Positions 8,417-17,567 of a stretch of 64,000 nt of DNA are shown here, piece after piece. Each line of letters begins with the position of its first letter. Position 1 is the stretch's first letter. Below the pieces are notes generated by a model. That model worked only from the letters and a program-made list of their open reading frames with translations. It did no database searches and had not been told where the DNA came from. The position numbers and the translations under genes were made by a program. Source of the DNA: Coraliomargarita algicola (lineage in GTDB: Bacteria > Verrucomicrobiota > Verrucomicrobiia > Opitutales > Coraliomargaritaceae). The stretch spans positions 3,251,001-3,315,000 of the forward strand of contig NZ_CP138858.1 of the NCBI RefSeq assembly GCF_033878955.1, read 5' to 3'.

Positions 8417-10768
8417 TTAAGCATCAACATCATCAAAGATGCTTCTCGCATCTAGCTCGTCATCCTCAATCTCTTGATCCGTAGAAGAAGCCATATCCTG
8501 ATTTTCCTCTTCTTCATCGTCGTCTTCGTCAGTTGCTTCGGCCGCTTTCTCCTCTAGCCGATCTACAGCTTCTCGGATTTCATCATAGGCCTCATCGATA
8601 TAATCAATGGCGATATCATCTTCATCTTTTTCTTCATCAAACAGATCATATAAACGCCGGATATTCCCATCAAGATCATCTAGATAGTAGCTAGGCTCAT
8701 CATATTCGGGATCAAAATCCGCCTCATAATCGTCAACTACATCTTTGGCGATTGGCAGCACCTTATGCCTTAAGAAATCTAATAGTTCAGCACGCTCAGC
8801 ACTGGACAAAAGATTCGAAAAATCAGGATCTAACCCAGTCGAGTCTAGATCATTCTCTAAGACACTCCTTATACTCTTAATGAAATTTAACCGAATATTT
8901 TCATCTAGCAGATCAAATTCTTTAAGTTTTGAAATAAGTGAACAAAAGTTAGAATTCGAAGCGGGATTACGAGGCCTTTGGATAAAATCTGAGTGATAAG
9001 ATTTAGCGGTCTTAACCCAGAGCGCCAAAAACTCTTTTGAACAACGAGTTCCTAGGAATCGACATAAGTAATAATTAAATCGAAATGCATCTGAGTCAGG
9101 AGCATCTAGCTTCTCAATAACCAGTGAAAAGCGATGCGGAGGGATCAAAATTTTAGCTTCTCCCATCTCCGAAACTCCACAGGCACACTCATTAACAATC
9201 TCAGATGCTTTAGCGCCAGCTAGGTAAATATCCAGCAAATCATCTTCACTTGAAATGATACTGGCGATTGCCTCCCGAATAGTAGGGTGACTAAATTTCC
9301 ATGATCGGCTACCAGCATCGTATGCTTTCTTAACTAAAACTCCTTCAAGAGAAACCAAAGCTAAACGAAGATCAGCGACACCTGCGTTTATAACCGCCAA
9401 AGCACCCCCCTCATTCTGATCCAATTCTAAGGGGATCAAAGCTTGTCCAGAACGCATAAAGATAAGGGCTAAAGCGGCAAATTCAGAGTCACTTAATTGC
9501 TTAATAACATCGATCAAAAACTGAGTCGGCTCCTCCACAAACAAACTGAGAGCTGCCTCACTAACAGACAAATCCTGCGTGAAAGCTGGATCACCTAAGC
9601 GGCGGGCGATTTCAGGAAGGAACTTTGGATGCTCCGCAAAAGCCGGAAGAAAAGGCTTAACCTTAGCTCTAAACTCAACCGGTTGCTCCCCCATGCGGAG
9701 ATGATTATAGAGTATCCGCTCTTTCTCAGGTAGCCCCAATTTCTCAACCTCTACCAAGACTTGAGAATCCGTAAGCAATGGAAATGAAGAAAGCTTCAGG
9801 TCTCGTTTCGCCGCGTTATAAATATTGGTGCGAGACGTAAATACCACGCGTGCTCCCTTCTTTATTGCGGTAGCTAATAGTGGAAACACACGGTTCCATC
9901 CTTGTGCCAAAGCACCATTATACTGCGTCTGACCAAAAGCGTCGTCTATCCAGAAAAACTGCTTCGGTTCATCAGGATTCCAATGTCGTTTAAAATCATC
10001 CGGGTCTGTCGCAAAAACAGGAGAGCACCCCCAGTTATCGGCAGCAGCTAATGCTAGAGCAGCCGAGATGGTAGATTTACCGGCCATCGGATCTCCGAGT
10101 AGCATGACAAAACGCTTGTTCTGCAAAGCTTCCACACTCTTACGGTGCGCAGCAGTCGGGACAAACTTAGCCAAGTTTTCCTTCCAACTTTGAAGCAATT
10201 CATTCGCTTGCTGATAAACTCGTTCATCAAGAATCTGAGACAAGTCTCCGAGCCCATAAAGCCGGGGAACCAATGCACGTAGCCGACGTGACTCTCGTAT
10301 CTGATCGGTTAACCACTCCTCTCCTAAAATATCAAAGTGCTTGATCTTCGGAATCTTCAAAAACGCCTCTCGAATCAATTTATCACTCGCACCGCTTACC
10401 TTAGCATTCGTCACCAGTAGATAAGTCGAGGCATGATCCGCTGCGGCGAGACGCTCAGCTTTTTCCAACTCATCTTCTAGATTCGACAAGGATAAACTCG
10501 AATCACGCTTACATGTAAACTTACACTGCACAACGAATCGCCCGGCATAACTTTCCTTGCCTTTCTGTTCCCACGTCCCCTGAAATGCCCCGTCCTGTCC
10601 GGCATCATTAGTTGATGAAAATACTGTATATGTTTGCCCTAGATTCTCACGCAAAACGCAGCCACACAGATTCTGAAATGCCTCCCATCCCAATGTATGT
10701 AGCTCGAAGGTGATTTTAGACGCCTGTGCTTTCGCGGGTTCAACTGTGGAGATCTGCGCTTCGCTCAT
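8417..10768 (-). CDS. Mrr-like nuclease domain fused to STAND NTPase (nSTAND3-like)
   Basis: The start chosen is the ATG at 10768, which overlaps the hsdS stop (ATGA); a longer frame exists upstream but lies inside hsdS. The 783-residue product begins with a PD-(D/E)xK-like Mrr-type domain (about 20-160) with D59 and Q81-x-K83. This is followed by a P-loop STAND-type ATPase: Walker A GDPMAGKST at 225-233, Walker B FFWIDD at 271-276, and a VFTSRTN sensor strand. The C-terminal third is helical and probably a sensor region, ending in a very acidic tail. STAND proteins with nuclease effectors are known phage sensors (Avs-like). Coupling to hsdS suggests it is made together with the type I enzyme. 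Confidence 0.85.
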   Translation of the reverse strand: MSEAQISTVEPAKAQASKITFELHTLGWEAFQNLCGCVLRENLGQTYTVFSSTNDAGQDGAFQGTWEQKGKESYAGRFVVQCKFTCKRDSSLSLSNLEDELEKAERLAAADHASTYLLVTNAKVSGASDKLIREAFLKIPKIKHFDILGEEWLTDQIRESRRLRALVPRLYGLGDLSQILDERVYQQANELLQSWKENLAKFVPTAAHRKSVEALQNKRFVMLLGDPMAGKSTISAALALAAADNWGCSPVFATDPDDFKRHWNPDEPKQFFWIDDAFGQTQYNGALAQGWNRVFPLLATAIKKGARVVFTSRTNIYNAAKRDLKLSSFPLLTDSQVLVEVEKLGLPEKERILYNHLRMGEQPVEFRAKVKPFLPAFAEHPKFLPEIARRLGDPAFTQDLSVSEAALSLFVEEPTQFLIDVIKQLSDSEFAALALIFMRSGQALIPLELDQNEGGALAVINAGVADLRLALVSLEGVLVKKAYDAGSRSWKFSHPTIREAIASIISSEDDLLDIYLAGAKASEIVNECACGVSEMGEAKILIPPHRFSLVIEKLDAPDSDAFRFNYYLCRFLGTRCSKEFLALWVKTAKSYHSDFIQRPRNPASNSNFCSLISKLKEFDLLDENIRLNFIKSIRSVLENDLDSTGLDPDFSNLLSSAERAELLDFLRHKVLPIAKDVVDDYEADFDPEYDEPSYYLDDLDGNIRRLYDLFDEEKDEDDIAIDYIDEAYDEIREAVDRLEEKAAEATDEDDDEEEENQDMASSTDQEIEDDELDARSIFDDVDA

Positions 10769-12110
10769 AACTGAACCGACACCTTCTCCGTTAGCAGGTC
10801 CTGCATCAGGCCTTGTTTTTGTTGCTTTAAAGCATGTTGATTTTTCAGATTCTCCACCAACACATTTTCTGATGAAGCAATCCTCTTTACGATAAGCTCT
10901 TGCTCCTCTGTTGCACAAAATGGATACAGCAACGATGACATGACGGCGTTGTTCAAGCTCGGCATTGTCGCCCCAACCGCACGCGCATCAACTTGGCGCT
11001 GAACAAAGCTCTGACGATAAACGAGCGAAGCAAAATCAGGACTGAGCGAACTGCCGGCGAGTCGAAGAAGAAAGCAACCAGTCCCACATAACCAACCGAC
11101 TTCGGCTTCACCGATAGCAGCAGCACGAGACAAGTCGCCACGGCGGGCAATTACGATGTCACCAACTCGCATTCTATGACGTCCGAGTTCTTCGGCACGA
11201 CGCTCATGGATGCGGGCAATTTGTCGGACGCCAATACATCCATCATTAATATCTTGAGGCATAACAACAGGCACGCCCTCTGATTGATATTCATGAGCAT
11301 GTAATTGACTACCAAAGGGGCCAGTTTGTAAGCGTCCGCCAAAACGCTTCAATATCTCACCCAATTTCAACACCTCCCAATCCTTCGGAATCCATCCCAG
11401 CGGTGACTCCTGGTAAAGTTCGGGAGCGGTTTCGCGGGACGGGCGGAGTTGGCCGGGCTTCGCGGACGTGGCAGCGGGTGAGCCTGCTTGTTGGGCGCGG
11501 GCAATGGACTCCGCCGTCCAGACGCCTGGGTGAAGAGGTCGTGCATCAGCCCCTGCTTGATCTGCTGCTGCTTCGCAATCAACGCTTCCGTCGCCTCAAT
11601 CGCATCGTCCACCGTCGAGAGGATCTCGGCGATGCGGCGTTGTTGCGAGAGTGGAGGGGAAGGTATCTTAATCTTTCTAATATCGCCAAGGACTAATCTC
11701 TTCAGCGCACTCCCCGACTGAAGGCCAAACAACTGCTTATCAAAGATAAAAGATGCTAGGACTTGAGCTAGGAACTCAGAATCAATCGCCTCAGTAGGCC
11801 GTAATATAGCAACGGACGATAGTAACACGACCCCAAGCTCTTCTCGATAATGAACAACACGCCCAATAGTCCCATCCTTCGAAAGTAGAACGTCTCCTAC
11901 TGTTGGGGAGCAGTTTTGCAGACAGAGCAACCTCCAATCCGATTCTGAAATTAGAGTGCAACTAGACAAGTTGATACGTCCCTTAGGAATATCCTTTGCA
12001 TTGACGATAGGAAAGCCCTCTTCGCATGGCGTTGGGCTAAAGTGAGATCCATCGGTAATCAATGAACACACACTCCACAGAGATTTAGTCGCAAAGCTCG
12101 GGTCACTCAT
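10765..12110 (-). pseudogene. hsdS: Type I specificity subunit HsdS, split by a frameshift
   Basis: HsdS carries two target-recognition domains that choose the DNA sequence. The N-terminal piece (12110 down to 11367, 247 codons) has the first recognition domain and the conserved spacer helix ending GLMHDLFTQ. It then runs into nonsense-like, Pro/Arg-rich sequence and stops. Another frame continues correctly: GQLRPSRETAPELYQ, then SPLGWIPKDWEVLKLGE, the second recognition domain, and the closing helix KQQKQGLMQDLLTEK (to 10765). Restoring one G in the GG at about 11525-11526 joins both into one frame of about 447 residues. The start ATG overlaps the hsdM stop by 8 bp. It is either a real inactivating slip, a phase-variable state, or a sequencing error. 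Confidence 0.85.
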
Positions 12111-14862
12111 ACCCCAATTCCTCCAAGAAACCTTTGAGTTTTGCGGTGGCAGCATCGCGTTGCTGCTCAATCTCCGTCGCGGTGACTGCGTATTTTGCAT
12201 GCAAGCTTTCCAATGACTTCAGGCATTCGCGTTGATGCGCTCGTAGGAAGCGCTGATACGTGGCCAAGAGAATCCGGTGCAGGCGCTCTAGGATCACGCG
12301 TTTGGCTTCATCGCTATCGATCTTAGCGCGGGCGGCTGTGACGAGTTCATCGCGCTTTTTTTCAGTGGCGCGGATGTCGGCCTTGAGTTGCTTGCCTTCG
12401 TCTTCGAGTGCTTTGTGGCGTGTCAGCTTGGTATCGATGCTCTGTGCTTCAGTGTAAGAATCCTGCCCCAGTGTCATCCGCATCTTAATTTCGGCAACGA
12501 AGTCGCTCTGAAACTGAGTCGAGTCGACCAGGTCAAGGATCGCTTGCGCACTGGCAAAGTCGGGTGCGCCCGCCGTGCCTTTGACCGCGTAATCCTTCTT
12601 TTTCTTCCCGGCAGGAATCTGTCCCGCCGCATTCAACTCGGTAAAGAGATCCGCCGCCAATGACTTTAATTCCTTAAAGGCTTGTTTGTAAGTGGCAGTG
12701 AATGTCTTTAGCTCGTCTTTTAAGCGTTTCACATCCTCCGCGGGTAGCACGCCGGTATCCTCTTCGTCTTCGAAATCTTCTTCGCTGGCCGCAGTGAACA
12801 AGGCATCCAGCTCCGCGATCCGTCCGCGTTTTTCGTCCATCTCCTGGAGTAGTTCCGGGAACTGACTTTGCAAAATATCCTCGTCGGGGATCAGCTCCGC
12901 ATTCCAACCACTGTAGGCAATCGATTTAAACTCGGGCTTAAACAGCTCAAAGTAGCGTGCCAGCCCTCCGCGCACCTGATGCGGGGAGAGCAAGGTCTGA
13001 TCCTTCAATGCGTCTTCAATGGATTCGAACAAAAGGCGTCGCAGTTCATAGACGTTGCCCTTCTTACCTCCCGCTGGAGCCAGCGCCTCCACATGGGGCA
13101 AGTTTGCCTGCCACCAGCCTTCGAGCTGATCCATAAAGTCCTTATGTGCAATCTGCACACTCTCGTCGCGCTCGACCATGCCCGCCAATTGACGCCGATC
13201 CTCGATTTCAGGTGCAAAGTCGAGGTAGGCAACGCCGAGGGCTGAGGACTGAGACCTGAAACCTGAGTAGGGAGCCTGCGCTTCGGCGGCTTGCAGCGCG
13301 TCCGCTTCGACGGGCACGGCAGCGTTCACTGGGCGCGGCACGAAGCAGCGCTCTCTCAAACCGCCGTAGTTCGACCAAAAGGCTGCTTGCAGCGCATCGA
13401 CTTCCACCGTCGGCACCCCGCCATGCAAGTGCGCCCGCACATCATGCGGCTCGGGTGGTGGGGCGTTGTCCACATAACGGCGGATGTTGCAGTTGTAGCC
13501 CTCGTCGGCGATTTCCGTAATCGGCACCCGGCGGCCATAGGCCGGGATCTCGGGAGCCCCTGCGACGGTTAAGCTACGGTAGGCATGCACGATGCGGGAA
13601 ATATCCTCCGCCCGCAGGAAGTTCTGCGCTTTGCCTTCCTCATAGTCACGATCCGCATTGATAAAAACCACATGCTCCCGTTCCTGAGCGCCCTCCTTAT
13701 TGAAGACCAGAATCGAGGCCGGAATCCCCGTGCCATAGAACAGCCCCGAAGGCAGTCCGATGACCGCTTCCAGCCAGCCTTTTGAAATGAAGTGCTTACG
13801 CGCCTCCGCTTCCTCACCGCCACGGAAGAGCACCCCGTGTGGCATGACCGTCGCTAGCTTACCGTTGGGCTTCAGCACTGCGATCATGTGCTGCACAAAC
13901 ATCAAATCCGCCTTCTTGCCCTTTTCCGGCATCCACACCGGGAAGCGACCAGGGAAGTCGATATCCTTCTTGCTGTAGTTCAGGCTGAAAGGAGGATTCG
14001 CCAACACGCGGTCGAAGCGCTGCAGCTCACCGTCTTTCTTATGCTGTGGGTGACGCAAGGTGTCCTCTTGGCGGATGTCCGCGTGTGGGATGCCATGCAG
14101 CAGCATATTCATCTTACAGATCGACCAAGTCGTGCCGATCCGATCCTGCCCCGCCAGCGTCAGGTCCAGCGGGTTGCCCCCGCACTCGTTGATATAGTCG
14201 CGGGTCTGGATCAGCATACCCCCCGAGCCACAGGTCGGATCATACACACTCATGCCCGGCTGCGGCGCAGTGATTTCGACCATCACCCGCACCACCTCCG
14301 AAGGGGTGTAGAACTCGCCCGCCTTCTTACCCGCCGAGTCCGCAAAGAACTTGATCAAGTATTCGTAGGCGGCTCCCAGTAGGTCCGGGAACTCAAAGTT
14401 CTCATCCTTGAGTGGGATCTTCTCAAAATTCTGAATAAAATCGACCAGCGTATCGTCAGTCAAAACGTTGGAACCAATCTTACGGTTGAAGTTGATATGC
14501 TTCAGCACGTCCTCCAGCGCGTCGATATTCTCCTCTTCCAGCCGTTCCAGCGCCTTATTCAGGCCAGAGCCCACATTCGTCTTCAGGTGACGGATAGTCG
14601 ACCAGTGCGAATCCTCCGGGACAAAGAAGGTATATTTGTCCGGATTCTTCAGCTGCGTCGCAATCGCGCCCTCCGGCATACCGCGCTCCCGCAGTTCCGC
14701 CTCCAGCTTCACCCGCTCCTGATCAAACAGATCCGAGAGGCGCTTCAAGAACAGCATACCGAAGATATACTCCTTATACTCCGAAGCATCCATATTCCCG
14801 CGCAGATCATCGCAGGCACGAAAGAGAAGATTAGAAAGCTGAGAAAGCGTAAGTTTGGACAT
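12103..14862 (-). CDS. hsdM: Type I DNA methyltransferase subunit (HsdM)
   Basis: HsdM is the N6-adenine methyltransferase subunit that protects host DNA. Visible are the HsdM N-terminal helical domain (about 1-150), SAM-binding motif DPTCGSGGML at 208-217, and catalytic NPPF at 289-292. At 919 residues it is much longer than the usual 500-550. The extra C-terminal 400 residues are helical and coiled-coil-like, including an acidic linker near EEDFEDEEDTG. The ATG at 14862 gives the normal MSKLTLSQL start; an in-frame TTG four codons upstream has a better-spaced GGTGGAG and could be used instead. It is the first gene of the locus, and its stop overlaps hsdS. Confidence 0.93.
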   Translation of the reverse strand: MSKLTLSQLSNLLFRACDDLRGNMDASEYKEYIFGMLFLKRLSDLFDQERVKLEAELRERGMPEGAIATQLKNPDKYTFFVPEDSHWSTIRHLKTNVGSGLNKALERLEEENIDALEDVLKHINFNRKIGSNVLTDDTLVDFIQNFEKIPLKDENFEFPDLLGAAYEYLIKFFADSAGKKAGEFYTPSEVVRVMVEITAPQPGMSVYDPTCGSGGMLIQTRDYINECGGNPLDLTLAGQDRIGTTWSICKMNMLLHGIPHADIRQEDTLRHPQHKKDGELQRFDRVLANPPFSLNYSKKDIDFPGRFPVWMPEKGKKADLMFVQHMIAVLKPNGKLATVMPHGVLFRGGEEAEARKHFISKGWLEAVIGLPSGLFYGTGIPASILVFNKEGAQEREHVVFINADRDYEEGKAQNFLRAEDISRIVHAYRSLTVAGAPEIPAYGRRVPITEIADEGYNCNIRRYVDNAPPPEPHDVRAHLHGGVPTVEVDALQAAFWSNYGGLRERCFVPRPVNAAVPVEADALQAAEAQAPYSGFRSQSSALGVAYLDFAPEIEDRRQLAGMVERDESVQIAHKDFMDQLEGWWQANLPHVEALAPAGGKKGNVYELRRLLFESIEDALKDQTLLSPHQVRGGLARYFELFKPEFKSIAYSGWNAELIPDEDILQSQFPELLQEMDEKRGRIAELDALFTAASEEDFEDEEDTGVLPAEDVKRLKDELKTFTATYKQAFKELKSLAADLFTELNAAGQIPAGKKKKDYAVKGTAGAPDFASAQAILDLVDSTQFQSDFVAEIKMRMTLGQDSYTEAQSIDTKLTRHKALEDEGKQLKADIRATEKKRDELVTAARAKIDSDEAKRVILERLHRILLATYQRFLRAHQRECLKSLESLHAKYAVTATEIEQQRDAATAKLKGFLEELGYE

Positions 14863-15775
14863 AATAAGCAGCAAAACGGCGACTCCACCGAATCCCCACG
14901 AATTAAGGCCTCAAAACTTTATCGGTCGATTCTTTTCGAAAATACGCCCCGAGTTATTCACAAGCGCTTTCTGACTCCGAGAATCGTTCTAGCGCAGGAC
15001 GCGAGGGGAAGCTCCTGCGAGTCGCTCAGATCCTCGGTGAAAGGCCTCTGGATGGTCGAAGGGAGGTCCGTACACGCGGATCTCATTGATGCGATTCTAG
15101 TGAGCGTTCTCAATGGCACCTATGAAAGAAGGGCGGAGGGGCAAGGGACATGAAAGAGTATCACTCATCGCGAAGAAACAGCCTTTATAATTTTCAGAGG
15201 GTTAGGACTTTTTTGCTTGTTAAGCGAAAAAAGTGCAAAAAACATAAAATATATAACTTATTGTTCTGCTTGTATTTATAAAATTGGAGCGGATGTTTAT
15301 AGGTAAATGACGGGGGCAGGTAGGGGGATATTGCCCTCTTAAGTGGAGATTTACAGGTTCTACCGAGAAAATTGATGGAGGAAATTATACCCTGCCTAAG
15401 ATTTCACCAAGGTTGCTCCTCCTCATTCTCATTAAAACGTAAGTGACCATACACATCGCTGATATCAACGACTTACGGAATATTCATCTGCTGTGCTTGA
15501 GGTGGAAGAACCAAATGGCTAAGAATGCCTGTTGGTCCGCATTCCACGGGTAATGGGAGCCAGTAATTCGCTCACGTGACCATACACATCGTTAATATCA
15601 ACGACTTACAGAATAATGGAGGACACAGAATTGCTCAATCCTATCGAAGCGGGTAGCTTCTTCCCCGTCGCCGCAATCTTCCCGGGGGAGTGATAGTGTG
15701 ATAGATGCCATCAGTGATGAGTACCTCAAAGTTCCTTATTCTTGAGGCAAGCGCGTTATGAGTCCCTTAGGATCT
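14863..15775. other. Long intergenic region between hsdM and integrase
   Basis: About 900 bp without a convincing gene. The part next to hsdM must carry its promoter. A very AT-rich stretch lies around 15200-15290, and a pair of 40-bp direct repeats lies at 15443 and 15576. An open plus-strand frame reaching 15153 is mostly antisense to hsdM and was not accepted. Confidence 0.5.
15443..15615. repeat. Pair of 40-bp direct repeats near the integrase
   Basis: Two copies, 15443-15482 and 15576-15615, agree at 37 of 40 positions and are 133 bp apart. Each begins GTGACCATACACATCG and ends in GACTTAC(G/A)GAATA. They lie between the integrase and hsdM genes near one end of the island. They could be arm-type sites for the integrase or a duplicated regulatory site; the sequence alone does not decide. 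Confidence 0.6.
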
Positions 15776-16978
15776 TTAAGAGCCCGATTTCTTCGCTTGT
15801 TCTCTCTGCCAGTGCCCAAATGGCGGCAGCTCAATCCCTTTCTTCTCGCAGCGTTTCTTAATCGCTGTGTCGGAGACGTGCAGGATTTTAGACAAGGCAG
15901 ATAGTGGTCCCATCCATACCATTTTCTTGAGTTGTTTGTCAGCCGGCCAGTTTACGCGTTGCTTTACTGGGGGGAGTTCCACAGAGATGTTTTCTTCTCG
16001 GAGAGATTCAGGAGTGATCGTCCAGAAGGCCTCAACGTCTTTAGGGTCATCAATGCTTTGTCGGTAGTGACGATTAATCATTGAGGTAGATGTTCCGTTG
16101 TCTTCGGCGACCTGCACAGAATTTTTCAATTTCTCGTATTGAAAAGTGATGGAGGTATGGCGGATCACATCTTGCCGCCAATCTTTAGCCTTAGTGTGTT
16201 TCTTGAGAGTGCGCATTTTCTCTCTGCTTCCCTTGGGCTGACCTAAGTAAGGGAACTCTTTCAGCCAAAGGCTCAGGTTGTTTGAAATGGGGACGTCGCG
16301 ATTTTTTTTACGTCTCATCTTCCCGCCGCTTACCGCGATTGAATCGTTCTGAATATCTCTCGGAGTTAGATCGACCAGTTCGCTCGGGCGCAGACCCGCA
16401 AATAAGCCGATCGCGATACCAGAAGCCATTTCCCCGTCTCGATAGTGCATGGCTAGTGTGAGGAGCCTTTTGACCTCATCTAGTGCTAAGATTGCGATTT
16501 GACTGTCATCAGGTGTAGGAGGATCGATTTGCTTGCAGGGGTTCTCCAGGGCATGCTTTCGGCGCACACACCAATTAAAGAAGGTGGAGAGTCCCCCAAG
16601 GTAAGTTTTACGTGTGGTTAGATTCTCGTAACGATTCAGGATCTGCTCGATATCCCGGAAGTTTACTTGGCTAACCAGTTTGTTCGGATCGAGGTGCTTC
16701 GTTAGAAGTTCTGTTGAGGTTTTATAATCCGAGTAAGTTTTTGGGCGCTTGTCTTCCTTGCCCTTTAGGAATTGTTCGATTGCGGAAGAGAGGCTTAGTT
16801 CTAGCATCTCCGGGTGGTAGTGTTTCTCGGTGAATTGTATCGCATGCCTGAGGCTCGTCACGCCCACTTCTAGAGCTCTACTTTCAAGGGATAGGTAGTC
16901 ATTGACGATCTGGGTTAAGGATCTCCCTTCTAATGCCTTCAGTGCCGCCTCCGCATCGGCCAGTTGATCTTCATTCAA
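15776..16978 (-). CDS. Tyrosine recombinase (integrase), catalytic part
   Basis: A site-specific tyrosine recombinase lying close to the tRNA-Pro fragment, so it is presumably the integrase of this island. The core-binding helices are at about 60-160. The catalytic domain shows AGLRPSE (catalytic Arg), VIRHTS (His-x-x-Arg region) and the Tyr of NRHYRQ. The C-terminus has a small helix-turn-helix ending PPFGHWQR, seen in relatives. The only start in frame is a TTG that overlaps the stop of the preceding small ORF. In this frame the codons just upstream read RTSL before NEDQL, as if continuing a longer protein. So this is probably the second half of a frameshifted gene. Confidence 0.85.
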   Translation of the reverse strand: MNEDQLADAEAALKALEGRSLTQIVNDYLSLESRALEVGVTSLRHAIQFTEKHYHPEMLELSLSSAIEQFLKGKEDKRPKTYSDYKTSTELLTKHLDPNKLVSQVNFRDIEQILNRYENLTTRKTYLGGLSTFFNWCVRRKHALENPCKQIDPPTPDDSQIAILALDEVKRLLTLAMHYRDGEMASGIAIGLFAGLRPSELVDLTPRDIQNDSIAVSGGKMRRKKNRDVPISNNLSLWLKEFPYLGQPKGSREKMRTLKKHTKAKDWRQDVIRHTSITFQYEKLKNSVQVAEDNGTSTSMINRHYRQSIDDPKDVEAFWTITPESLREENISVELPPVKQRVNWPADKQLKKMVWMGPLSALSKILHVSDTAIKKRCEKKGIELPPFGHWQREQAKKSGS

Positions 16979-17187
16979 TGAAGTGCGGACAAGAGTCCGG
17001 GATAGAGTTTCGCCCTCCTGTTCGAGTTAAGTTCCCCCATGCGATCCAGAGCTTCGGCCTTGGTGGAGAAGTTTTCTCTCACACGCACACCATCGATTTT
17101 ACTTCCAGTGACTCGAAACGAAATTGATCCTGATGGGTTTTTGTGCGGCTTTACTACGAATCTCTGCATCTTCTTTTTACGCGCCAT
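16975..17187 (-). CDS. Integrase N-terminal (arm-binding) fragment
   Basis: A 70-codon ORF starting at an ATG (MARKKKMQRF), ending in a TGA that overlaps the TTG of the catalytic ORF. Its sequence (SISFRVTG, then GVRVRENFSTKAEALDR) is the usual N-terminal beta-sheet arm-binding domain of this integrase type. Removing one CT from the CTCT at 16992-16995 fuses it in frame with the catalytic part (PGLVRTSLNEDQ). A CT slippage has therefore probably split one integrase gene. Reinitiation at the TTG could still give some product. Confidence 0.7.
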   Translation of the reverse strand: MARKKKMQRFVVKPHKNPSGSISFRVTGSKIDGVRVRENFSTKAEALDRMGELNSNRRAKLYPGLLSALH

Positions 17188-17288
17188 TTGTGCAGATTTG
17201 GCAACTTTATTGGCAACTGTCAAGTTTTGCGACTTCAATAATTACATAAGATATTGATTTGTAGTTATTCGGTGTTTGTTGAGTCCTG

Positions 17289-17334
<46 letters not shown>

Positions 17335-17340
17335 AAGAGA

Positions 17341-17368
17341 AACCTCCGCGCAAGCGGAGGTTTTTTTT
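17341..17368 (+). terminator. Intrinsic terminator after tRNA fragment
   Basis: Perfect 9-bp stem AACCTCCGC / GCGGAGGTT with a GCAA loop, followed by a run of eight T. It lies 6 bp after the tRNA CCA end and is the natural terminator of the tRNA-Pro gene before integration. Confidence 0.85.
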
Positions 17369-17526
17369 GGTCTATAGGGGGGGGCAGGATTCGAAAAGAG
17401 CTGCGTAGCAGCGATGCGACGCAAGTCGCACCATAGGTTCGACGTAGCGAGCAACGCGAGCGAAGATGGCGAAGCAATCCTGTCACCCCGACCAAAGAGA
17501 AGACCTCCGCTTGCGCGGAGGTCTTC
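17369..17526. repeat. tRNA-tail duplication with palindromic hairpins
   Basis: A 26-nt segment of the tRNA 3' end and its downstream flank (17316-17341) is repeated exactly at 17476-17501. The second copy is again followed by a hairpin (GAAGACCTCCGC / GCGGAGGTCTTC, 17499-17526), which can act as the ilvB terminator on the minus strand. Between the copies lie an inverted piece of the T-arm (CAGGATTCGAA, 17385-17395) and two tight hairpins: GCTGC-GTA-GCAGC (17400-17412) and TGCGAC-GCAA-GTCGCA (17415-17430). The whole looks like a REP-like or MITE-like element built on tRNA-tail ends. Confidence 0.6.
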
Positions 17527-17567
17527 GGGGCTCAGCCTGCTGCAGGAGTGGACCGGCGGGGGCTGAC

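Noticed and set aside
14497..15153. 218-codon plus-strand ORF at the start of hsdM.
   Set aside because: Most of it is antisense to the certain hsdM gene, and its tail shows no domain.
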